A stretch of 38,984 bases of DNA from Sedimentisphaerales bacterium (lineage in GTDB: Bacteria; Planctomycetota; Phycisphaerae; Sedimentisphaerales; Anaerobacaceae), in the NCBI GenBank assembly GCA_016933985.1, contig JAFGTU010000087.1, forward strand, positions 1-38,984. The letters run 5' to 3'. Positions 6,312-12,749 of the stretch are shown here, one piece after another (position 1 is the first letter of the stretch; each line of letters starts with the position of its first letter). Below the pieces are notes generated by a model. The model was not told where the DNA came from. It saw only the letters and a list, made by a program, of their open reading frames with translations, and did no database searches. Position numbers and translations under genes: made by a program.

Positions 6312-8222
6312 CTACTTCGGCACAAGTCGAAACGCCAGGACAGGCCGGCCCGCTTCGGAAAAATCCCCTCGAAGCTTTATCCATCCCTCCGCCGGCTTCT
6401 TGGCGCCAACGCGAATCGGCAAATGCTTGCGCCCCATAGGCTCGATCTCAATCTCAATTCGCCCCGGTATAAGTCGCCATCCGTCGGGCGCATGCTCGAG
6501 GCTTACAGTCCCGGCCACCGCATCATCACCAAAATTGTACGCAAAGACATCGAGTTCTACTTCGTCCTTCAAATCGACCTTATGGGCCTGCTTACCGAGG
6601 TCCGTCGCGCTCTGCGGCATTTGGAGCTGCAGCACGACCGGCGATGCGCCGCTTTGCCGAAATGCCGAGCCATGCAGCGGAGCCTCCAGCGACAATGCCG
6701 CGGCCTTGCCTTGCGGGAGAATAACGAACAGCGGAGCGGATTCTATGCTCTCCGGAATGTCCTTGCCCAGGGGCCGACCCAAATAATCATAAACGACCTC
6801 GACAGATACCCCTTCAGGAAGCCGCCATGTCGTCGCTTTATCAGCCCAGACTATCAGCACATCCCGGCTCTTGCCGTCGGGCTGAGAGCCGAATGCGTAA
6901 ACCTGCACCGAAGCCTCATCGCCACTTGTCATTCGACCCAAACACTTCGCCCCGGCCAAAAAACGCCCCACCCCCGCCAGGGCAACGTAGCCCGGTCGTG
7001 GTGTCTGGTCGTCTCGAAGCAGTCCGAATTGAATGTTCCGCTCGGCGTAATTGCCGAGAATGAAGAAGAAGTGCCTCTCGACCCCGGCAAACAAACTGCT
7101 CGCATACGACCGCGCGAGAAATCTCGCCTGCTCAAGCTCGTCGGCCTGGGATAGCTCATTGCCCGGCCCGCCGCTCTTCCACGGCAGCGGGACGCCGCAC
7201 TCGGTAATCCATATCGGCCTGCCGCACGACGCCTCGCGAGCCGGCGAAAATTCCCCGGCGTAGTCCTTAGGCTTGCTGTACGAATGAATATTGTAAGTCT
7301 CGAAATAGGGCCAGCTCTCGTTTTCGATCACGCCCTGGGCATGCAGCTCGCTGCCGGACCCGGCATAGACATTCCAGCAGACGGTGACATTGGGATTGCC
7401 CGCCTTGAAGGCGAGATACGCCGCCTTTTGGTGCGAGCACATCTCGTCGATGGTATGCCCGCCGAATACGTCGATATTCCCCTCATTCCAGGGCTCCCAC
7501 GCAAGCACCCGGCCTTCGTACCGCTTAGACATAGTCTTGCAGAATTTGTAGAGGATGCGCAGGTCCCTGGTGAACCGCCCGGTTCCGCGCTTGTCGTCAA
7601 GCTGCTTATCGACGGCCCAGCCTGGGCTGTCGTGAAATACCTGGAGCAGTTTCAGTCCGTACCTGGCCTGCAGCGACGCGGCCGAATCATACGTCGTATT
7701 CTCCGCAAACTCATCCGGCCCTCTATGAATGCCATTCCAGCTCAGCCGATCACGAATCCAGTTCGCGCCCGCCAGCGCAGCCAATTGGGCGAATCGCCCC
7801 TGCCGGGTCGCATCGCCATTTGCAAACCACGCTGTCGCCGAATCGACGCATATCGGCGAATCTTGCGGCGTCGGCTCGGCCAGACGCGCCAAGACCGCAG
7901 CCGTGGTCCACCCGACAACTGCTCCCCCATCGTCGAGAAACTCAATCCGATACCACCCGATGCCGGGATCGCCAAGCTTGATATTGTCGCTATCTATCTG
8001 TCCTTGTCCGACAATGCTCCCCCGGTCGTCCATTGCCCGCCAGCGAACCGGCTTGGGCGAGAGATTCTCATCGACCTTTGCACTAACCTCCTGGCCCGCC
8101 ACGAATATGTTGCCCGGATGGTCCTCAGCGGGCATAGGAATTTGACGAGCAGTCGCTAACGGGCAGGAGAGAATCAAGCCCAGCGTTGTTGCCACGATAA
8201 TCAAAGTGTTTCGTCTTTTCAT
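6312..8222 (-). CDS. Secreted glycoside hydrolase-like protein, clan GH-A fold
   Basis: The product is 636 aa with an N-terminal signal peptide (TLIIVATTLGLILSCPLATA). An N-terminal beta-rich region runs to about residue 115, then a TIM barrel. WEPWNEGN carries the likely acid/base Glu247, and ITECG the likely nucleophile Glu341; a spacing of 94 residues is normal for clan GH-A. The C-terminus (from about 520) is a beta-sandwich with DEVELDVFAYNFGDD and SLEHAPDGWRLIPG. Conserved tryptophans (GANWIRDRLSWNGI) suggest a sugar cleft. GH5, GH39 and GH42-like families are all possible; I cannot choose. It opens a likely three-gene minus-strand set for periplasmic sugar breakdown. Substrate unknown. 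Confidence 0.8.
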   Translation of the reverse strand: MKRRNTLIIVATTLGLILSCPLATARQIPMPAEDHPGNIFVAGQEVSAKVDENLSPKPVRWRAMDDRGSIVGQGQIDSDNIKLGDPGIGWYRIEFLDDGGAVVGWTTAAVLARLAEPTPQDSPICVDSATAWFANGDATRQGRFAQLAALAGANWIRDRLSWNGIHRGPDEFAENTTYDSAASLQARYGLKLLQVFHDSPGWAVDKQLDDKRGTGRFTRDLRILYKFCKTMSKRYEGRVLAWEPWNEGNIDVFGGHTIDEMCSHQKAAYLAFKAGNPNVTVCWNVYAGSGSELHAQGVIENESWPYFETYNIHSYSKPKDYAGEFSPAREASCGRPIWITECGVPLPWKSGGPGNELSQADELEQARFLARSYASSLFAGVERHFFFILGNYAERNIQFGLLRDDQTPRPGYVALAGVGRFLAGAKCLGRMTSGDEASVQVYAFGSQPDGKSRDVLIVWADKATTWRLPEGVSVEVVYDYLGRPLGKDIPESIESAPLFVILPQGKAAALSLEAPLHGSAFRQSGASPVVLQLQMPQSATDLGKQAHKVDLKDEVELDVFAYNFGDDAVAGTVSLEHAPDGWRLIPGRIEIEIEPMGRKHLPIRVGAKKPAEGWIKLRGDFSEAGRPVLAFRLVPK

Positions 8223-8527
8223 GTCGGTCCTCGAAAGCAGGTTATGAAAACAGTCCGGTTACGACCTATGAATTCAGTATCCTAAAGGAGAATCTGAATG
8301 CTAATTGCCCTTAGGCTAACAGAACAGGCACAACTTAGCAAGAAGGAGGTCGTGGGAGCCAAGCCGAATGCGGGACATTAAGCGGATTTGAGGAATGGTA
8401 TCGGTCGATTCTCATTCAGCCTGCGAATTCATTCCTTGCGCGGTGGCGCAGCATCCGTCTTTCAGACGGATACACCCTCTGCACGTTTACACGGTATCGT
8501 ATCTATTACAATTCGGAAATCGACGTG
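8223..8527. other. Intergenic region with a perfect hairpin
   Basis: No convincing gene. A perfect 8-bp stem, ATCCGTCT / AGACGGAT with a TTC loop, lies at 8453-8471 next to GTGGCGCAGC. A 27-codon + strand frame at 8297 has a good AAAGGAG but a composition unlike the neighbours, so it is not called. The stretch should contain the promoter of the glycosidase gene and the 3' end of the hpf transcript; I cannot place either precisely. Confidence 0.5.
8453..8471. repeat. Perfect 8-bp stem-loop, REP-like or terminator-like
   Basis: ATCCGTCT-TTC-AGACGGAT lies 57 bp beyond the stop codon of hpf. No T-run follows in the direction of hpf transcription, so it is not a canonical intrinsic terminator. 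It may stabilise the mRNA 3' end or be a dispersed palindrome. Confidence 0.5.
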
Positions 8528-8875
8528 CTAAGCGTGTGTCTTGACCTCTCCTCGCTGGCGTTGAACGAGCTCTTCTATGCGGCGGTCTGCTATGTTGAAG
8601 GCCTCGCGCAGGACATTTGGCAGGGGGTCGTGCAAATTACCCTGTGTGGAGGTATGCTTAACGACCAGCTCGTGCCCGGGCGGGACTGCCATGTCTATGT
8701 TTATGCGGAAGGGACTTCCTGTTTTCTGGTGTCGGTTGGTTATCTCGACCGTCACGCGACAACTAATCATATAGCTGCAGATTCTTTCAAGCTTGGCGAT
8801 CTTCTCATGAATCAAGCTCTCGATGGCTTCTGTCTTTTGAACGCCTTTGAAAGTTATTTGAATCGGTCCTTGCAT
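8528..8875 (-). CDS. hpf: HPF/RaiA-type ribosome hibernation-promoting factor
   Basis: A 115-aa product matching the short HPF/YfiA/RaiA fold: IQITFKGVQKTEAIESLIHE (strand 1, helix 1), KLERICSYMISCRVTVEI (strand 2), INIDMAVPPGHELVVKHTS (strands 3-4), and a C-terminal amphipathic helix with LREAFNIADRRIEEL. Family members bind the 30S decoding region and inactivate or dimerise ribosomes in stationary phase or stress. It lacks the extra C-terminal dimerisation domain of long HPF. The ATG at 8875 has TGGAG about 9 bp upstream. A 12-bp inverted repeat with a CACCTCC-containing loop lies in its leader (8938-8986). It sits downstream of a stress-related gene set. Confidence 0.9.
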   Translation of the reverse strand: MQGPIQITFKGVQKTEAIESLIHEKIAKLERICSYMISCRVTVEITNRHQKTGSPFRINIDMAVPPGHELVVKHTSTQGNLHDPLPNVLREAFNIADRRIEELVQRQRGEVKTHA

Positions 8876-8937
8876 AGCTTATACTCCATCGTGCCCGAAG
8901 CGGTCCCGGTCAACTTACGGGTCGTCTTGCAGCGCGA

Positions 8938-8986
8938 ATCCGAGTTGGATTAAGGAGGAGGTGAAGAACCGAATTCCAACTCGGAT
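8938..8986 (-). promoter_or_regulatory. Inverted repeat in the hpf leader with an anti-Shine-Dalgarno-like loop
   Basis: ATCCGAGTTGGA (8938-8949) and TCCAACTCGGAT (8975-8986) form a perfect 12-bp stem with a 25-nt loop, 63 bp before the hpf start codon. In the hpf sense the loop reads TTCACCTCCTCCTTAA, containing CACCTCCT, which is the sequence of the 16S rRNA anti-Shine-Dalgarno tail. The loop could pair with an SD sequence or mimic the ribosome 3' end. A regulatory role is inference. Confidence 0.5.
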
Positions 8987-9151
8987 CTGCAACAAGGCCG
9001 GGTTATCAAGTCTCAAGCGGAGTATCGCTTCAGGCTGCAAACCGGCGCCGCCGTACAAGAAGAGCGGCGGGTGTTTCCGTTGCGCCCGCTATACGGGTCA
9101 CAAGAGCCGCCCCCGCTCTATTTTCAAGCGGCACAGGTCTTACTATTATGC

Positions 9152-9307
9152 TTATTCTGTCTTCTTCGCCTCTTCCGGGGCATTTTCGCTTTTCCCCGGT
9201 ACGGTCAGCTCTTTCTTGCAGTTGGGGCAGACGCCTTTTTTCCCTGCGAAATCACTTCCGACATTCAGCGATATCTTACAGTGAGGACATGTGAACTTTA
9301 TCAGCAT
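9152..9307 (-). CDS. Zinc-ribbon microprotein (51 aa)
   Basis: The protein starts MLIKFTCPHCKISLNVGS and has two CxxC knuckles, CPHC at residues 7-10 and CPNC at 27-30, 16 residues apart, followed by a charged tail PGKSENAPEEAKKTE. This is a zinc ribbon of the type seen in many planctomycete short proteins and at the N-terminus of larger ones. AAAGGAG lies 8 bp before the ATG at 9307, which strongly supports translation. It stands 155 bp downstream of the receiver-like gene on the same strand and may be a separate unit. Function unknown; nucleic-acid or protein binding are possible. Confidence 0.75.
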   Translation of the reverse strand: MLIKFTCPHCKISLNVGSDFAGKKGVCPNCKKELTVPGKSENAPEEAKKTE

Positions 9308-9461
9308 TTCTTAAACTCCTTTCTTTTGACAATGTTTTACCTCAATGACGCCGAGGCGATCTAATTAGGAGCGACTTGCGAGTTGATATTCCCACTTAGG
9401 ATGAGCCGGAGCTGCATAATCTCTGCTTACATGACGTCCAAAGGCAGCAATAGTGGGTCAA

Positions 9462-9854
9462 TCAATCTTGGAGACGGGGCGGGGGGGCTCTGGTCTCATT
9501 CTGTTGGTCCATTCCAATGAGTTTTTTGGCGAGGTCGTTGCCGTCTTCCACCGCATTCAAAATCGCCGTGCGGCTCTGTTTTGCTATTTTGCGGTCGATC
9601 TTGTCGGGTCCGGATCCCAAAACGATAACGGGGACCTGCTGGTCTATGTCTCTTACGTTAAGGATAAATTCCAGAACATCGGCCTGGGTAAAATTTCGGT
9701 CCACCAGAACTACGTTGAATTGATGGCGCCGGAGTTTTTCGAGAGAATGTCGCATACTTCCCCATACCTGCGGCGTAAAGCCACAACGCGAAAGAGCCTC
9801 TTCCAACTCTCTGTGGGCATGGTTTCCTAATACCAGGACATTTCGCGGCTTCAT
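9462..9854 (-). CDS. Stand-alone receiver-like (CheY-fold) protein with a degenerate acidic pocket
   Basis: A 130-aa product with receiver-like alternation: NVLVLGNHA (strand 1), FNVVLVDRNF (strand 3, Asp52 at the phosphorylation position), VPVIVLGSG (strand 4). The usual acidic pair after strand 1 is replaced by Gly-Asn (residues 10-11), and the Lys of strand 5 is not obvious, so phosphorylation is doubtful. No output domain is present; the tail after about residue 115 is short and polar. The ATG lies 3 bp beyond the stop of the zinc-finger gene, with AGGA upstream, so it is the third gene of the sigma54-type operon. It could be a partner or decoy for the activator encoded upstream. Confidence 0.65.
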   Translation of the reverse strand: MKPRNVLVLGNHAHRELEEALSRCGFTPQVWGSMRHSLEKLRRHQFNVVLVDRNFTQADVLEFILNVRDIDQQVPVIVLGSGPDKIDRKIAKQSRTAILNAVEDGNDLAKKLIGMDQQNETRAPPPRLQD

Positions 9855-9857
9855 GGC

Positions 9858-10883
9858 TCAGTTCCTATATCGTTTTTCTTCAATCTTTTTCGCTTTGCGA
9901 GTCTTTTTTGAAAATAGCTTTTCTGCTGTCTCGTTTAGGAGCTTATGCTCCAAATATGTCCCTTTGAACTGCGGATCCGAATCCAGCAGTGCGCCGAGAA
10001 AATTCGTCCGTGCCACCGCGAGCTTGTGTGCGTTCGATCCTTTTGGGTAGCTGTCAATCGAGAGACTGGATGCTCCAAGCATGGCCTTTACAGTCGCCGT
10101 GAGCCGTTTCTCGCTTTTTCGGGCGATCCGCACAGCCTCGTTGGCGATTCTGGTGATCCGGCCTTTGAGATTTCGAGGCGCGTTGACGTAATCCCTGGTA
10201 ACACCGACCGCCGTTTCAAGCACGCTGATTTCTCTGTTCAGGGCAAATAAAAGGTCTGCGCGCTTATGGAATGCTCGAACCGCGGATTGTGCCGAGGGCA
10301 TAGGTAGTTGTATCAGTCTCAGAAGCCTCTTCTCGGCATTTTGGATTCGGACGGCGAAAACCGCCAGCCTCAGTCCCAAGGGTATGAAGTCAACGGAAGC
10401 CAAGCCCGTGCCGCCGCAGAAGTCGCAAGGGATACGACCCAAGCCAAGACATGATTCACAGACGAACTCATTTTCGAGTCGTCCGCCGTCGTTACAGTTG
10501 TCACACTCCAGCAAGCCGCTTTTACAATTGAAACAAGGCAGGGTTGCCAGAGCTACAACGAGTCTCGTAGCAGCTGCTTTGCCTATCGTACCTACAAGCC
10601 ATTTCAGAGTGTGCTCATTTTCCGGGAATAGGTTCCGAGCCTGGTCTTTAAGGAACAATCGCAACACCTTGTCACGATCGCCCGACCTCAAAGCCTCCAG
10701 GACGGACTCCAAGGCTTTCTTTTGTTCTTCAGTCAAGCTATCGTTCGATGAGTCTTCTATATTCACGGGATCACTCGATATGAGCTGGCGGTTCACTTGT
10801 GCTCCCCGGGCTTTGCAAGGATTGGGGGCATCTTCACAAACAAGAGATTCTGAACTACACGATGCCAATTCCATACGAGACAT
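9858..10883 (-). CDS. DnaJ-type zinc-finger protein without a J domain
   Basis: The product is 341 aa. Four CxxC motifs are clustered at 117-120 (CFNCKSG), 127-130 (CDNCNDG), 142-145 (CESCLGLG) and 153-156 (CDFCGGTG), the layout of the DnaJ/Hsp40 cysteine-rich domain that binds two zincs and unfolded protein. There is no HPD J-domain motif and no DnaJ C-terminal beta domain. Instead there is an acidic helical N-terminus (SLTEEQKKALESVLEALRSG at 49-68) and a long basic helical C-terminus ending KKTRKAKKIEEKRYRN. The ATG at 10883 has AGGA 8 bp upstream and is 2 bp past the preceding gene's stop. A disulphide/holdase-like or scaffold role is plausible; no named family is recognised. Confidence 0.7.
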   Translation of the reverse strand: MSRMELASCSSESLVCEDAPNPCKARGAQVNRQLISSDPVNIEDSSNDSLTEEQKKALESVLEALRSGDRDKVLRLFLKDQARNLFPENEHTLKWLVGTIGKAAATRLVVALATLPCFNCKSGLLECDNCNDGGRLENEFVCESCLGLGRIPCDFCGGTGLASVDFIPLGLRLAVFAVRIQNAEKRLLRLIQLPMPSAQSAVRAFHKRADLLFALNREISVLETAVGVTRDYVNAPRNLKGRITRIANEAVRIARKSEKRLTATVKAMLGASSLSIDSYPKGSNAHKLAVARTNFLGALLDSDPQFKGTYLEHKLLNETAEKLFSKKTRKAKKIEEKRYRN

Positions 10884-10885
10884 TT

Positions 10886-11095
10886 CTACGTCCTATCGAA
10901 GCGAGCATTTCGCTGCACTTGCGTTATACCCAGAGCGCGAGCTGCAATCCTAATGCTGGCTACACTTCTTCCCATCGCTCTGGAAAGCTCTTTCAGACTT
11001 TTCTTACAAAAATTCTTTCTCAGAAATTGGATTTCCTCGGGCTCCCAACGTTTTCTTGTAGTTTTGGCACTGTTGCTCATAGTCAATCGTATCAT
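10886..11095 (-). CDS. Small SANT/Myb-like helix-turn-helix protein
   Basis: A 69-aa product with a single tri-helical domain: RWEPEEIQFLRKNF (helix 1), KSLKELSRAMG (helix 2), SVASIRIAARALGI (recognition helix). The spaced Trp and aromatic residues and the G-R-S-V-A-S-I-R turn match SANT/Myb-like bacterial DNA-binding domains. ATG codons at 11095 and 11080 are both possible; neither has a strong Shine-Dalgarno, so the N-terminus is uncertain. It is the first gene after the sigma54 element at 11152-11167 and is followed 2 bp later by the zinc-finger gene. It may bind the operon's own control region; that is inference. Confidence 0.65.
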   Translation of the reverse strand: MIRLTMSNSAKTTRKRWEPEEIQFLRKNFCKKSLKELSRAMGRSVASIRIAARALGITQVQRNARFDRT

Positions 11096-11151
11096 TCCAT
11101 ACGTGTTAAAATGACAGGTTGCGTTTAAGTACTATACCATTAGTTAATTTA

Positions 11152-11167
11152 AGCAATTCCCATGCCA
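11152..11167 (-). promoter_or_regulatory. Sigma54 (RpoN) -24/-12 promoter
   Basis: Read on the minus strand the element is TGGCATGGGAATTGCT, against the consensus TGGCAC-N5-TTGCW. The invariant GG and GC are separated by exactly 10 bp, as required. Predicted transcription starts near 11141, giving a leader of about 46 nt before the ATG at 11095. A sigma54 activator gene ends 196 bp upstream of the element on the same strand. Confidence 0.8.
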
Positions 11168-11275
11168 AGAGGTTCTTTTGCACTATAATCCTTGTTTTTG
11201 GGGCTTCTGTTGGGATTTGGGATTTCTTTTTATCGCGTCAGCCTTCTGCCGGGCTCTATATCCGCCACGGGGTGT

Positions 11276-11331
11276 GCACAATCGGTACACTATGCTGGAA
11301 AAAGGACTTTTGCCGGCACGAATCGGCACAC
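11276..11331. promoter_or_regulatory. Two candidate activator (UAS) sites for the sigma54 regulator
   Basis: GCACAATCGGTACAC (11276-11290) and GCACGAATCGGCACAC (11316-11331) agree except for one inserted G and one T/C change. Their centres are about 40 bp apart, roughly four helical turns, and they lie about 120 and 160 bp upstream of the sigma54 element, a normal place for activator hexamer sites. Binding by the product of the adjacent activator gene is inferred from position. Confidence 0.55.
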
Positions 11332-11362
11332 GTCCGTCAATTTTACGGGGAAGTGATATCGC

Positions 11363-12739
11363 TTACTTGATATTGTGCCTTCGCAGCTTGTTGTATAAGG
11401 CTCGACGGCTGATGCCCAACAAGTCGGCGGCTTGCTTGCGGTTGTTGTCTGTTGCGGCAAGTGCGCGAACGACCATTTCCCGTTCCACTTCGTTCAGAGG
11501 CGTGCCAAGTTCGAAAGTCACTTTTGTGGGGATACGCTTGCCGGGCCTGAAACGGGGAGGAAGATGGCTCGGCAGCAGCACTTCGCCTTCGCATACCAAG
11601 ACTGAGCGCTGGATCACATTCTTAAGCTCGCGCACATTGCCCGGCCAATCGTACACCTCCAGCAGGCTGATGCATTCCGGAGCAATTCCCAAGATGCTCT
11701 TTTGGAACGATTCATTGAACCGTTTTAGAAACTCGTCAATCAGTAGCACAATGTCCCCTCCTCGTTCTCGAAGCGGGGGCATGACAATGCGGAAGACATC
11801 AAGACGGTAGTACAGATCCTTGCGAAAAATACCTTGCTGGACAAGGTTGGGGAGATTCTGGTTGGATGCCGCAACCAGCCGGGCATCGGTCGAGATGGTC
11901 GTCTTTCCTCCGAGTCGATGGAATTTCTTGTGCTCGATCAATCGGAGCAGGCTTACCTGCACTTTTTGGTCAACCGTTGATATCTCGTCTAAGAAGATAG
12001 TTCCGTCCCGGGCCTCTTCAAACTTGCCTTCACGTCGCGTCAGAGCTCCGGTAAATGCCCCCTTTTCGTGACCGAATAGTTCACTGCCCACAAGCTCCGA
12101 GGGCAAAGCTCCCAGGTTGACAGCGACGTATGGGCCGTTGTTGCGTTCACTTTGTTTGTGTATGGCCTGCGCGGCGAGGTCCTTACCGGTGCCTGTTTCG
12201 CCCATAAGCAGGATAGGGATGTCGGTAGCCGCGGCCTGTCTGATCTGTCTGTACACCGTTTGCATGACTTCGGATTGACCGATGAATTCCTCGAATCGCA
12301 CCGTCCGTCTCTTGGTTTCCAAGAATAGATTCGTGCCATATACGGGGCGCTTCTCAAGAGCAGTCATAATCAGGAGCTTGAGTTCCTTATCGCTTATCGG
12401 GAGCTTGGCATATTGGTAGGTGCCAGCTTTAAGGGCCGACATCGCAGTTCCAATGTCACCCGGTTCAACCAGGAAAAGAATCTGGGTCATCGGGCTGTTT
12501 GCCGTGATGACCTCCAGCATCTGTAGCCCATCCGTCCGGTCCTGCTCGAATGAGGCGCTGGTCACAATCAATATGTCGTATGGGCTTGATTCGAACTTCT
12601 CAAGGACCCGGTCGATACTTGGCTCCAGATGCACGTCCGCGCTATTGTCTTTGAACAGGGTTCTGAGCCGGGCTGCGAGATCGCTTGAATTATCAACGGC
12701 GATAATGCGAATCTTCTCTTGTCTGGAATCTGTTTTCAT
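11363..12739 (-). CDS. NtrC-family sigma54-dependent activator with a degenerate receiver domain
   Basis: The product is 458 aa. A receiver-like domain (about 10-125) is followed by an AAA+ core: Walker A GETGTGKD (180-187), the sigma54-contacting GAFTGA (227-232), Walker B GTIFLDE (247-253), and PPLRERGGDI. A C-terminal Fis-type HTH (about 416-458, NNRKQAADLLGISRRALYNK) binds DNA. The strand-3 phospho-acceptor is replaced: YDILIVTS has Thr60 where Asp is expected, although DG at 70-71 and a Lys in YAKLP remain, so control by ordinary phosphorylation is unlikely. The gene starts 10 bp after the mscS stop and is probably co-transcribed with it. It lies directly upstream of a sigma54 promoter that it may activate. 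Confidence 0.92.
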   Translation of the reverse strand: MKTDSRQEKIRIIAVDNSSDLAARLRTLFKDNSADVHLEPSIDRVLEKFESSPYDILIVTSASFEQDRTDGLQMLEVITANSPMTQILFLVEPGDIGTAMSALKAGTYQYAKLPISDKELKLLIMTALEKRPVYGTNLFLETKRRTVRFEEFIGQSEVMQTVYRQIRQAAATDIPILLMGETGTGKDLAAQAIHKQSERNNGPYVAVNLGALPSELVGSELFGHEKGAFTGALTRREGKFEEARDGTIFLDEISTVDQKVQVSLLRLIEHKKFHRLGGKTTISTDARLVAASNQNLPNLVQQGIFRKDLYYRLDVFRIVMPPLRERGGDIVLLIDEFLKRFNESFQKSILGIAPECISLLEVYDWPGNVRELKNVIQRSVLVCEGEVLLPSHLPPRFRPGKRIPTKVTFELGTPLNEVEREMVVRALAATDNNRKQAADLLGISRRALYNKLRRHNIK

Positions 12740-12749
12740 CGCAAATCTT

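Noticed and set aside
2788..6786. A 1332-codon open frame on the + strand
   Set aside because: It lies antisense to three well-supported minus-strand genes with signal peptides, catalytic motifs and ribosome binding sites. Its own translation has no domain pattern and starts in a repeat; it is a by-product of biased codon use.
8297..8380. A 27-codon + strand frame with AAAGGAG upstream
   Set aside because: Good ribosome binding site but no recognisable features, and it lies in a gap that should hold the promoter of a minus-strand gene. Too weak to call.
8961..9284. A + strand frame with GTG start after AAGGAGG
   Set aside because: The SD-like sequence is the loop of the hpf leader hairpin, and the 3' half is antisense to the zinc-ribbon gene. 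Composition is not protein-like.
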